Source: Gracilaria caudata
Lineage: Eukaryota; Rhodophyta; Florideophyceae; Gracilariales; Gracilariaceae
Assembly (NCBI GenBank): GCA_030374735.1
Contig: JASCIV010000088.1
Coordinates: forward strand, 1 to 50,300
Direction of reading: 5' to 3'
DNA length: 50,300 nucleotides
Positions 19,169 to 26,788 of this stretch are shown piece by piece; position 1 is the first letter of the stretch; each line of letters begins with the position of its first letter. Below the pieces are notes generated by a model. The model searched no databases and had not been told where the DNA came from. It worked only from the letters and a program-made list of their open reading frames with translations. Position numbers and translations under genes: made by a program.

Positions 19169-19523
19169 GGCGACCGCGCGGCGGGAGGCAGGGCGCTGGC
19201 GGGGCGCGCAGGTGTGCACGCGCAGCCAGAAGTGGCGCAGCGTCTTCAAACGCGGTGCCGCGCGCGTGCGGCGCGTGACGCGCAGCAGCCGGCAGATATT
19301 TGAGTGCGTGTTCCACCGACCGCTCTCGAGTGGTGCGCGATCGCGCGCAAAACTTGGAATTTTGAAAAGTGGCGCACTCGCCGTAACGCACGTCGCGCTA
19401 TTTGTTGCTATTTATTGCCTGCGCTCGCGCGCTGCGCTCCGTGTTGACCGCCCCCCTCCCTCCCATCGCCCCGTCCTCCGCCGCGCGCTTTTTCCGCCTT
19501 TCCCGCCGCTCCCCGCTCCCGCA
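19169..19523. promoter_or_regulatory. GC-rich divergent intergenic region
   Basis: About 355 bp between the hypothetical gene and the CDK-inhibitor-like gene. It is GC-rich, with a pyrimidine-rich stretch (19440-19515) just before the ATG at 19524 that may be the 5' UTR. Confidence 0.3.
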
Positions 19524-19847
19524 ATGGCCTCTCCAAAACCGTCGTCGTCCCCGTCTTCCAAGCGTCGACATGCCGTGCACTCCTCCCAGTCCTCAACACG
19601 CCGTTCCTCCCCAACAAGCAAGCGTAAACGGCCCCCTCACAAGGTCGTGGTCGCTCCCAGCCTTAAGATCGGAGAAATCGAGCCCTCAACCTCCGCCCAC
19701 ACCACCGACAATGTCGACGCTCTTCGTCGCCAGATCGAATCTTCCGCCGCCAATCGTTTCCGCGACAAGTGGGGCTTTGACGTATTCAGCGGCGAACCTA
19801 CTTCAGATTCAAAGTGGCAATGGCAATCGTCGCCACATATCGGTTAA
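19524..19847 (+). CDS. Putative KIP/KRP-type cyclin-dependent kinase inhibitor
   Basis: A 107-residue protein. CIP/KIP (animal) and KRP (plant) proteins are disordered inhibitors that bind cyclin-CDK through a short CDI region. Residues about 65-100 match its kinase-contact part: VDALRRQIESSAANRFRDKW, then GFDVFSGEPTSDSKWQWQ, which aligns with the F-x-x-K-[WY]-[NG]-F-D-x-x-x-x-x-P-L-x-G-[KR]-[YF]-x-W core of p27 and plant KRPs (here D-S-K-W-Q-W). The CDI lies at the very C-terminus, as in plants and unlike animals. The N-terminal half is Ser/Pro/Lys/Arg-rich with likely nuclear-localisation signals (KRRHAV, SKRKRPP). The core Leu/Gly of PLxG are replaced (PTSD), so binding may differ. Identification rests on one short motif. 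Confidence 0.55.
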   Translation: MASPKPSSSPSSKRRHAVHSSQSSTRRSSPTSKRKRPPHKVVVAPSLKIGEIEPSTSAHTTDNVDALRRQIESSAANRFRDKWGFDVFSGEPTSDSKWQWQSSPHIG

Positions 19848-20029
19848 GCACCACTCCCTTTTTGACCGTGCTGCTTCAAAGATTTCGCTAACCGTCCGTC
19901 GCAACCCGCCCAATACGCCCGACCCCTGGCTTCGCCGCTGTTTTTCCGTCGCTCACTTACTTGCTTCTTTGCTGCTTTACTCCTCTATGTCGTAAAAACC
20001 AAACAGTTAGCTGTTTCTCCGTGTCATCG

Positions 20030-21031
20030 TTACAAAAACTTGCTTGCACTTCCCCACCCCATTACCACTTTCATGGCCTGCAGTACCTGCACTCGCCAGA
20101 ATCCCTCAGTTTTAGACGTCATGTTCTTTGGAACACCATCCACAGTGACGCATATCTCTGTTTTCCCATCCTCCTCTTCAATGTCTATGGTGCTCATACC
20201 TGCCGCCGCATCATCGCCCCAACTTTCCAACTTCCATTCCATCACTATTTGCTTCCCCTCTTGTAACCGCAGAAAACGCGCGTTCACCACCCCGTTTAGC
20301 AGTCGCTGCTTGCCGCCTACTATCGCTTCTGATACCGTTTTGCATCGCGTGATAGCCTCCAGTCGTCTTGCGTCTGTCAGTGCCATATACATGTCCATTG
20401 CTGAGCATATGAAAACGTCCTTCATCACCACCTTTGTCAAATGACTTTCCTTTCGCACCTTTGTCTTCTGATTCATGCCCGTGCGCAAGTAGTCAGTCAC
20501 TTTAGTCTCGTTCTCCTTCTTCCTGGTAGGTTTGCGCAGCCCATCCACTTCTTGGCCAGCTCCTTCGTGCATTTCTTTGATGAAGATGCGACACTGCTCC
20601 TTGATTACGGGCACAACCTTTCTCATAAATAGCTCCTTTGCCGCAGAATCTTTCTTCGCCTTGGAATCGAATGTGGCAATGATCTCGGGGTCCTCGTCGA
20701 ACAGCTCGAACTTGAATTCGCCGTGCGAGCGGTCTTCTTCGTCGTCGGTGTCTGTGCTCCATTTTCCCACAACTTTGAGGTCGTACAGTACCTTGAGCAC
20801 TCCCTTTCTATTGTACAGAGTGGCATCGCCCTCCACACTATCAACCTCTCTCACAGCCACAACAGTATCACCGTATCCACACGAGCACACGGAGGCGTTG
20901 AGAAGCTGTTTGATTCTCTGCTGCGCCCATGAGGTGACATCCTTATCCTCCCAATGCCAGCCATTTACGTTGCGTCCGTCGTTTCGTTCACGAACTACCC
21001 ATCGCGGGTCACCCTCTCCCTGTAAGGCCAT
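20030..21031 (-). CDS. AHA1: Aha1, activator of Hsp90 ATPase
   Basis: 333 residues from the ATG at 21031 (MALQGEGDPRWVV), chosen because Aha1 orthologues start with a similar GEGDPRW motif; the frame is open with another ATG to 21217. Aha1 binds Hsp90 and stimulates its ATPase. The N-terminal domain has DPRWVVRERNDGRNVNGWHW (family: N-V-N-N-W-H-W), the basic TRKKENE linker region, and the segment KVLYDLKVVGKWSTD. The C-terminal AHSA1/START-like domain begins near ESHLTKVVMKDVFICSAMDM and ends with TEGFWRVQVLQAMKVVMGWG, close to the family's W-x-x-x-x-[LI]-x-x-x-x-x-x-x-F-G end. It lies head-to-head with p23, another Hsp90 co-chaperone. Confidence 0.88.
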   Translation of the reverse strand: MALQGEGDPRWVVRERNDGRNVNGWHWEDKDVTSWAQQRIKQLLNASVCSCGYGDTVVAVREVDSVEGDATLYNRKGVLKVLYDLKVVGKWSTDTDDEEDRSHGEFKFELFDEDPEIIATFDSKAKKDSAAKELFMRKVVPVIKEQCRIFIKEMHEGAGQEVDGLRKPTRKKENETKVTDYLRTGMNQKTKVRKESHLTKVVMKDVFICSAMDMYMALTDARRLEAITRCKTVSEAIVGGKQRLLNGVVNARFLRLQEGKQIVMEWKLESWGDDAAAGMSTIDIEEEDGKTEICVTVDGVPKNMTSKTEGFWRVQVLQAMKVVMGWGSASKFL

Positions 21032-21555
21032 TCTGCTCTCGCTTCGAAATCTGTGTACTTCACTTAATGGAGAGAGGGGGCTTGCACTGCTTCGACCGCC
21101 TACGTTGTACGAGTGATATCGAACCGAAGGGACGGATGCTTTTCGCTCCAGCTGGTGAGCACTTCCATGGTTGGCCCATGCACACCCCCATGCATGGCTG
21201 ACGGGTTCTAGACACATCGATGTGACACGGTGTGCGACTTGTTTTTCGTAAAAAATCGTGTAATAAATTAACTACTGTAACCCTCGTACCCTACCCAATA
21301 GCAGTGCTACTTTCGGATTTACGTTTCTTGCACGATTTCAGTGCAATCCCCTGCCCAATCCTGCCGTGGACATTCGAGTCCTTGGTAGATAACCGAGCTC
21401 GCGTTTCTGTCATCGACACCTCCCGAAAAACCAACGTAACTCCGCCCCGTTCTCCCGTCGCTCGATTACTCCCAGTGACGAGAGAGTCGCTCCCATCATC
21501 CTGTCTCCAAGCACGCAGCAAAAAGCGTCGGTAGTTTGCTTACATGCGTCAAGAC
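21032..21555. promoter_or_regulatory. Shared promoter region of Aha1 and p23
   Basis: 524 bp between divergent starts of two Hsp90 co-chaperone genes. I see no unambiguous heat-shock element (nGAAnnTTCn arrays) on reading, and no TATA box. GTACCCTACCC occurs at about 21286, similar to the ACCC-containing motif found in other divergent regions here. Confidence 0.35.
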
Positions 21556-22161
21556 ATGAGGTGAGTTCATCCTTCTTGTCCTTGCCTACATGCAATCATT
21601 TCTATAGAACACCTTGTACTGACAAAATGCTTATCCAAAACTGCAACTCGTCTTGATTGCCTCAGTAGTGCGTCCAAGGTGCTCACGCCAGAGTTTCTTT
21701 GGGCACAACGTAAGGATCAGGTATACCTGACCATCAACGTTCCCAACGTAAAGAAAGCCGAGACAACCATCAAGGTCACTGATGATGGTCACGTGTATTT
21801 TAAGGGGCCCGGCGGTGCTGTGGGACACGAAGCAGAGTACATATTGGACATAAATCTCTTCAAACCAATCAAGGCCGACCAATCGAAGTACAAGGTTACC
21901 GCCCGTACCGTGTTCTTTAAGATTGTCAAGGCCGATTCCGGTCCTTACTGGGATCGCCTACTCAAACCTGAGGGGCGTAACATTCACTGCAAAATTGACT
22001 GGGAGAACTGGAAGGATGAGGACGAAGATGAGGATGAATATTCTTTCGGCTCTCAGTTTGCGGATAGTAAGGACTTGCAAGACATGGACTTTGGTTCAGG
22101 CGGTTCCACATCTGACGAAGAGGACGAGGCAAACCCCGCACCGAAAGCTTCGGACAAGTAA
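21556..22161 (+). CDS. p23/Sba1 Hsp90 co-chaperone, spliced
   Basis: Exon 1 is only 5 bases (ATGAG, 21556-21560), followed by a GTGAGT donor, a 108 bp intron and exon 2 at 21669-22161. Joining completes a Ser codon and gives MSASKVLTPEFLWAQRKD, the expected p23 start (family W-A-Q-R). The protein is 165 residues. p23 stabilises the closed, ATP-bound state of Hsp90. It shows the CS-domain strands (QVYLTINVPNV, TTIKVTDDGHVYFKG, YILDINLFKPI, VFFKIVKADSGPYWDRL) and the acidic C-terminal tail (EDEDEDEYSFGSQF, then a DMDFGSGG segment) typical of p23. An unspliced reading lacks a normal ATG start. It is convergent with PRPK at 87 bp. Confidence 0.87.
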
Positions 22162-22248
22162 ACACTGCACAGAACAGTAACTAAAACGAAGTTTATATAC
22201 ATCTGTATACTATACAATGTATTCTGCGCCGATGGCAGCTTGCGGTTC

Positions 22249-23019
22249 CTACCCTACCATGTCACGCTTCCTTCCACGCGCCCTAACTTCTTCCAATCGC
22301 TTCAGTACCGCTGGTCTACCGAGTTCTTCGGCATACGCTTTCAGAAAAGCTTCGTTTAATGGCTGCGCCTTTTCAGAATGCGCTGATATTACCGCTCGTT
22401 CCAAAACGTATAGGTCAACAGCCAGATCTTCCTCCGTTCCGTTACCGCTGCTCAAGCCAAAGTCAATGATGCACACTTGGTCATCCTCGACCATAATATT
22501 TCCCGTCGTCAGGTCTCCGTGAACGATTTCGCTTTTATGCATCTTTGCTACTGCTCGCCCTGCCTTCTGCATCACGTCTTCACCGACCTGCCCACTAGTT
22601 TGCAGAAATTGCTTTAGAGTAGAGCCTTCCACGCATTCCATTATTAGTAAACCAGACTCTACATCCAAGCTGTATACAGCTGGAACTCTGATCCCTGCTT
22701 TTCGGAGTCGTAACAAGACTCGTGCCTCCTGTTGAAGTCGACGTGTTGTCAGCTTCGCATCCAGTTCTGGATGACGATATCGTTTTGGAAATCTTCTCTT
22801 TTGGATTGCCTTGCGACCCAAAAACTTTACGAGTGACACTACGGCTTCGGCGCCTCGTGATAGTTCTTTCTCTTTCACATCTTTTACGTCAGATTGGGCA
22901 TCAGTGCGCATTACTTTCTTCGCTGTTGCTTGTATTTGGCTTTCCTCAGCCTGTCTCTTCAGCGGAGTCTTCGTCGAATCAGATACTGTGAAAACGTTAG
23001 TGTCCGCATTCAGAGGCAT
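22249..23019 (-). CDS. BUD32: Bud32/PRPK (TP53RK), atypical kinase of the KEOPS complex
   Basis: 256 residues. Bud32 is the small kinase/ATPase of KEOPS, which makes the t6A modification of tRNAs and supports telomere maintenance. Features: nucleotide loop SRGAEAVVSLVKF (about 54-66), FPKRYRHPELD (about 77-87), RRLQQEARVLLRLRKAG, the catalytic loop VHGDLTTGNIMV (about 165-176; Asp as base, Asn) and the metal motif IDFGLS (about 185-190), ending in a short basic KRDMVG tail where the family has a K/R-rich C-terminus. An N-terminal extension of about 50 residues rich in Thr/Lys/Asp is not part of the family core. The gene ends 87 bp from p23. Confidence 0.88.
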   Translation of the reverse strand: MPLNADTNVFTVSDSTKTPLKRQAEESQIQATAKKVMRTDAQSDVKDVKEKELSRGAEAVVSLVKFLGRKAIQKRRFPKRYRHPELDAKLTTRRLQQEARVLLRLRKAGIRVPAVYSLDVESGLLIMECVEGSTLKQFLQTSGQVGEDVMQKAGRAVAKMHKSEIVHGDLTTGNIMVEDDQVCIIDFGLSSGNGTEEDLAVDLYVLERAVISAHSEKAQPLNEAFLKAYAEELGRPAVLKRLEEVRARGRKRDMVG

Positions 23020-23184
23020 TGTCAGCTGCGAGCAAGAGCCGCTCTCTGTTTGTTACTGCTCCTCTCCCTTTGTTTCCAGTCGGAGCGGAGAAGCACGCTC
23101 GCGGATATTCTTCACCCACGATGGCGTTGATCTACTTATTGTTGATCTCTTTGAGTTGATCCACAAATGGGATCTTGTGGAGGA

Positions 23185-23441
23185 TCAGTTTCTGATTCCT
23201 CGAAATATGGCACTCCATTTGAATAAAAAAACGTGTCGTGTTTTTAATGCTTTTGTGGCAAAATTCTGAGAAAGTATACACGTAGAGTTGTACGAAGGGT
23301 AGCCTTACCTTTGGTACCCCACCAATGACGATGCAAGCGATCTCCACTTCGAATACGATCAAACACTTCTCTATTTAGACTCACCTGCACAGGCTTTTGT
23401 CGAGGTCTAACGGTAGATAGTTTGAACTTTAACTTCTTCAC
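23185..23441 (-). other. Possible exons of a small spliced minus-strand gene
   Basis: A minus-strand frame covering at least 23520-23385 (…KKLKFKLSTVRPRQKPVQ) ends at a clean GTGAGT donor. A CTTTCTCAG acceptor at 23266 would give a 119 bp intron and a continuation of about 26 residues to a stop at 23185. The joined segment is basic and could be an organellar protein. I could not find an ATG: the frame meets a stop near 23545, overlapping the start of the shikimate kinase gene. An alternative 43 bp intron (GTAAGG donor at 23308) gives a different tail. Gene or promoter noise cannot be decided from sequence alone. Confidence 0.22.
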
Positions 23442-23554
23442 AGAAGCAATTCGCGCACTTGACGGACTTAAAAAGGGAAGGATACCATTGGAGCTCTGCG
23501 ACTGAACACGGCGGAAAACGGTCTCACTACCTTCAACAAGCTAATACCTACAAG

Positions 23555-24367
23555 ATGTTGCACCAAGCATTCCTTCAATCAGCTCCCGTGGGATTATGTT
23601 CCCAATCGTTCTATGACCAAAGAACGTGTAAAAGAAATAGATGGGGTACCCCGCGATTACCGAGCACTCGCAGAAGTGCATCGATATTGATGTGCGAAGG
23701 TATCAAAGACTCAGGCGAGCAGAAGTCTGAACCTCGAATCCAAAAAGATGTATCACGAGAAGTGAAGGAACTGAAAAGTGTTTTGAAGAAATGTTCCATA
23801 TATCTGGTTGGTCCTATGGGCACTGGAAAGAGTGCTGTCGGAAAGTACCTAGCAAGCGAGCTTAGTTTTCGTTTCCTCGACACAGACGAACTTATCGAGC
23901 AAGTGGCGACGAAATCTATACCCGAAATATTTGAGAGCGACGGCGAAGAAGCCTTTCGTGACCTCGAATCAGCAATTCTGGACCAGGTGGCCGCATTCAT
24001 TGGGTGTGTCGTTGCCACAGGAGGCGGAGCAGTCCTGAGAAAAGAGAATTGGGGGAAACTACAAACCGGAATAGTGGTGTACCTTGAAACACCAGTCGAT
24101 GTGCTGAACGATCGCCTACAGAGTGATACAGGGCGGCCCCTCTTGAAGAATACCGATGGTATCACGCTGCGAGAGCGCATCAGAGACATACTGGAAGAGA
24201 GGCGGCATTTGTACAAACAAGCAGACGTTACGGTACGAATTAAGAAGGACATGCCAGTGGACGACGTAGGTAAGGAGGTCATTCGAATTTTAACAAACTT
24301 CATCAAAGCCAATCCACCCCGCACTAGCGCTCTCTACCCAGGGAAGCTACCGGATAAAGGCTCTTGA
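23555..24367 (+). CDS. Shikimate kinase with plastid transit peptide
   Basis: 270 residues from the ATG at 23555. Shikimate kinase phosphorylates shikimate with ATP in the pathway to chorismate and aromatic amino acids, plastid-located in algae and plants. The first 85 residues are a presequence with an early Phe (MLHQAFLQSA) and many Ser/Arg. The kinase core starts at about residue 88: Walker A GPMGTGKSAVGKYLA, then the FLDTDELIE shikimate-binding Asp, the IFESDGEEAFRDLE segment (family: F-x-x-x-G-E-x-x-F-R-x-x-E), the VVATGGGAVLR glycine triplet, the GRPLL lid arginine and ILEERRHLYKQAD. All key residues are present. The frame is open upstream to 23459 only with non-ATG starts. Confidence 0.9.
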   Translation: MLHQAFLQSAPVGLCSQSFYDQRTCKRNRWGTPRLPSTRRSASILMCEGIKDSGEQKSEPRIQKDVSREVKELKSVLKKCSIYLVGPMGTGKSAVGKYLASELSFRFLDTDELIEQVATKSIPEIFESDGEEAFRDLESAILDQVAAFIGCVVATGGGAVLRKENWGKLQTGIVVYLETPVDVLNDRLQSDTGRPLLKNTDGITLRERIRDILEERRHLYKQADVTVRIKKDMPVDDVGKEVIRILTNFIKANPPRTSALYPGKLPDKGS

Positions 24368-24893
24368 TATCAAGATCACTCGCACTGCCGACCAACGTGC
24401 AAGAGGTACGGATAGAATCTTCCCCGAATAGAGAGCTTCACAGAGAACCTACTATCCTTCTTGTGCAAAGGAAGGGGTTGTTCTTTTCAGTGGTGTAGGT
24501 CTCACTTGCTAGGGGCTAACGGTCTGGCTACCCTACAAATATAGTTTGAGTGGAACAGTGGATGAAACCCGTCGTACCAACCCGATGTTCCCAGCGAACG
24601 CCAGATTCCTTCACACATAAAAGGTAGGCACGCGTACAAAAACTGCATGGTCTATAGTTTGTCACAACCCGAGAGATCACTGTTTACGATTTGCACGTCA
24701 CGCGGGCTCCTTTCATAGCTCCTTTACAATTTGCAAGCAGCTGATTATCAATTTCGCAAAAGACATGAGAGCATGTGAGACTCCGTTCTTGATGGATATT
24801 GATACGCGCCTTTCTCATTAGCATTCTCTAGAGCTAGTTTTCCTGACACGATACTCTCCGCAAATTTCGTTCTGAGCGTTCCAGACACTAATA
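24368..24893. other. Convergent intergenic region
   Basis: 526 bp between the shikimate kinase stop and the end of the spliced 68-residue gene on the other strand. No gene is seen; it presumably holds both 3' UTRs and terminators. Confidence 0.35.
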
Positions 24894-25339
24894 TCAATGG
24901 CCATGGCTGTCGCCTGCCTCATCCTTCTTCACAAAGGGCTTTGCGAACCGTTTGTTGGGAGTGTCAAGATAATCTTCGTCTACATTTGTCGCAAACAAAG
25001 ATGTGTCAGAGAAAGAGAGTGAAATTGATCGAAGCTAAAGCTCAGTTCGGAGAAAATGAGTATCGCGCAATAGCGCAGTACAAACAATTTGCTCGCTTGC
25101 TTACGTACCTTTCAGTCGAAAAAGCATGGCACTCGCAAAAAGCACGGTGGAGAATCCGATCGCGAACCTGCGTGGCGGTTCAGGGCGAAATCAAGTGAAG
25201 CAGCGATAAAGTCAGTGCCCCCATGATGACGATGCCTTTCTGTCGCATTCGAAACTCGGATTGGGGCCTTAACTTACGGATACAGGTGACGGCCGCGAAG
25301 ATTCTTGGTGAAGGTCCGAAGCGCGGTGGCCTCCGACAT
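24894..25339 (-). CDS. Small single-span protein, three exons, possibly an ATP synthase small subunit
   Basis: Exons on the minus strand: 25339-25278, 25167-25109 and 24979-24894. Introns of 110 and 129 bp have GTAAGT and GTACGT donors and CAG/TAG acceptors, and both junctions keep phase, giving 68 residues. The protein has a basic N-terminus (RTFTKNLRGRHLYP), one membrane helix (FAIGFSTVLFASAMLF), then LKDEDYLDTPNKRFAKPF and a His-containing end (SHGH). The layout (basic, Trp/Tyr-Pro-Phe, helix, D/E-rich turn, K/F-rich tail) recalls the plant mitochondrial ATP synthase 6 kDa subunit, but similarity is too short to be sure. A small respiratory-chain subunit is the best guess. It is divergent from PABPN1. 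Confidence 0.6.
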
Positions 25340-25826
25340 TGTTAGCGTAGTGATCGACGCGTTGGGTTGCTGCGACGGATGTACCCTGGGTATTGTCTGA
25401 TGAAGAAGATTTGTGGTGAGGAAGATCGAGCGCTTTTCACCACAGGCAGAACTTCTGCGATTGAAGTCGAAGTGCATTGAGAAACCGGTGTAAGCATTTA
25501 ATAACGTCTGTAAGCAAAACTTTTCGAAAAATTAAATATAGCTTTACTTCGAACTTCCTTTTTGAGTTTGACGGCGAAAGCCGCAGCGATCGCCTCTGCG
25601 ACTGGTGTGAGCACGTCCGCGGCAGTCGCGTAAATATAGTGGTCGCCCTTCTTGAAGTGCAGCCCCAACCGATTGCGTACGTACAACTTGCATTCCGCTA
25701 CATGTTCACCGGGCTCTTTGCCCGTACTCCCTCGTGAAGCTTTTGGTATACTTTTGTTTAAGAACTTTCGTGTACCACCAACTGCAATTAACTTCTGATT
25801 TCCAGCTTACTTTACGCAAACCAACT
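25340..25826. promoter_or_regulatory. Divergent region with an orphan minus-strand open frame
   Basis: 487 bp between two divergent starts. On the minus strand 25498 to about 25790 is open for roughly 95 codons with no ATG; it reads YVRNRLGLHFKKGDHYIYA and AEAIAAAFAVKLKKEV among others, which look protein-like. No splice model linked it to a start. It is listed as promoter region with a possible unrecognised exon. Confidence 0.3.
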
Positions 25827-26788
25827 ATGGCCACCAATGAAGGGGGAGTTGTCCCTGAGACCGATGTGCAAGAAGCAGAGACAAATATTGGAAGTGAAAA
25901 AGAAGCAAAACCCGACCAGCCGAACGGAAAAGGTCATCAAGGGCAAAAGACAGACCCCGCTAATGAGCAACCCGAAGACAACCACGAAGAAGAAAAGCCA
26001 GCCACTGACCTGGATTCAGTACGTTGGTCTGACTACGCTTTTCGGCGATCCTTTTGAATTGACATAGACATAACTGAACATCTAACCTTCGTCTGAAATG
26101 CAAATCTTATCTATACAGGAGCTTGAAGCAATGAAAAAACGTTTGCTCGAGATGGAACAAGAGTCGTTCCCACTAAGTGCAGAGGGTTCCGGTGACCCGG
26201 ATAATGACGCTATCGCAGGCGCTAATTCTGCTGCCACAAACGCTGCGACAAAAGTGCCCGTAGATCCCAATGTGCCAAGAGGGGGCATTGCTGCTGACGA
26301 CGCCGTAGCAGATGCCGATGCAAGGTCCATTTATGTCGGAAACGTATGTTTGAAGTCTTCTGTTGAGATTGCTTGCGATTTATGCGCTCCCCTGTTCACA
26401 ACTCTAACAACCCTTCCTTCTTATACTCGTTCGGTTCATGCCTACCATACAGGTTGACTACAGTGCAACAGTTGAAGAGCTCAGCAAGTATTTCGAGGAG
26501 TGTGGAACAATCAACAGAGTAACTATCATAACTCACAAGCCTACAGGTGCCCCCAAAGGGTATGCGTATGTGGAGTTCAAGGACCAACATGCAGTGCAAA
26601 ATGCGCTTATTCTCAATGAAGCCATGTTTAAAGGCCGTCAACTGAAGATAACAGCAAAAAGAACTAACGTGCCTGGAATGACAAGAGGTGGCAGGGGACG
26701 AGGACGTTTCTACCGGGGTGGACGATCATCATACCACTACGGCCGTCGACCTCGAGGTCGCCCTCGTGGACGATGGGTCCCGTACTGA
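25827..26788 (+). CDS. PABPN1: Nuclear poly(A)-binding protein PABPN1/Pab2 type, two introns
   Basis: Exons 25827-26018, 26119-26343 and 26453-26788; introns of 100 and 109 bp with GTACGT and GTATGT donors and CAG acceptors, phase 0 at both junctions. The protein is 250 residues. PABPN1 stimulates poly(A) polymerase and sets tail length in the nucleus. Order: acidic Glu/Gln/Pro-rich N-terminus; the short coiled coil (ELEAMKKRLLEMEQE, directly after intron 1) used to activate poly(A) polymerase; ADARSIYVGN|VDYSATVEELSKYF, the RRM starting with RNP2; RNP1 at PKGYAYVEF; the post-RRM KRTNVPGM motif; and an Arg/Gly/Tyr-rich tail. Intron 2 splits the RRM exactly after YVGN. Unspliced frames give only fragments. 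Confidence 0.92.

Noticed and set aside
18578..19303. Plus-strand long frames opposite the hypothetical gene
   Set aside because: Same compositional effect; they begin at non-ATG codons or have shuffled composition and would overlap the LTO1 3' end.
23132..23441. Organellar ribosomal protein bL35 on the minus strand
   Set aside because: A joined frame loosely fits the bL35 pattern (HKS-x-K, ending K-I-P-F), but it needs a 43 bp intron, far shorter than the others. The clean GTGAGT donor points to a different junction, and no ATG was found.
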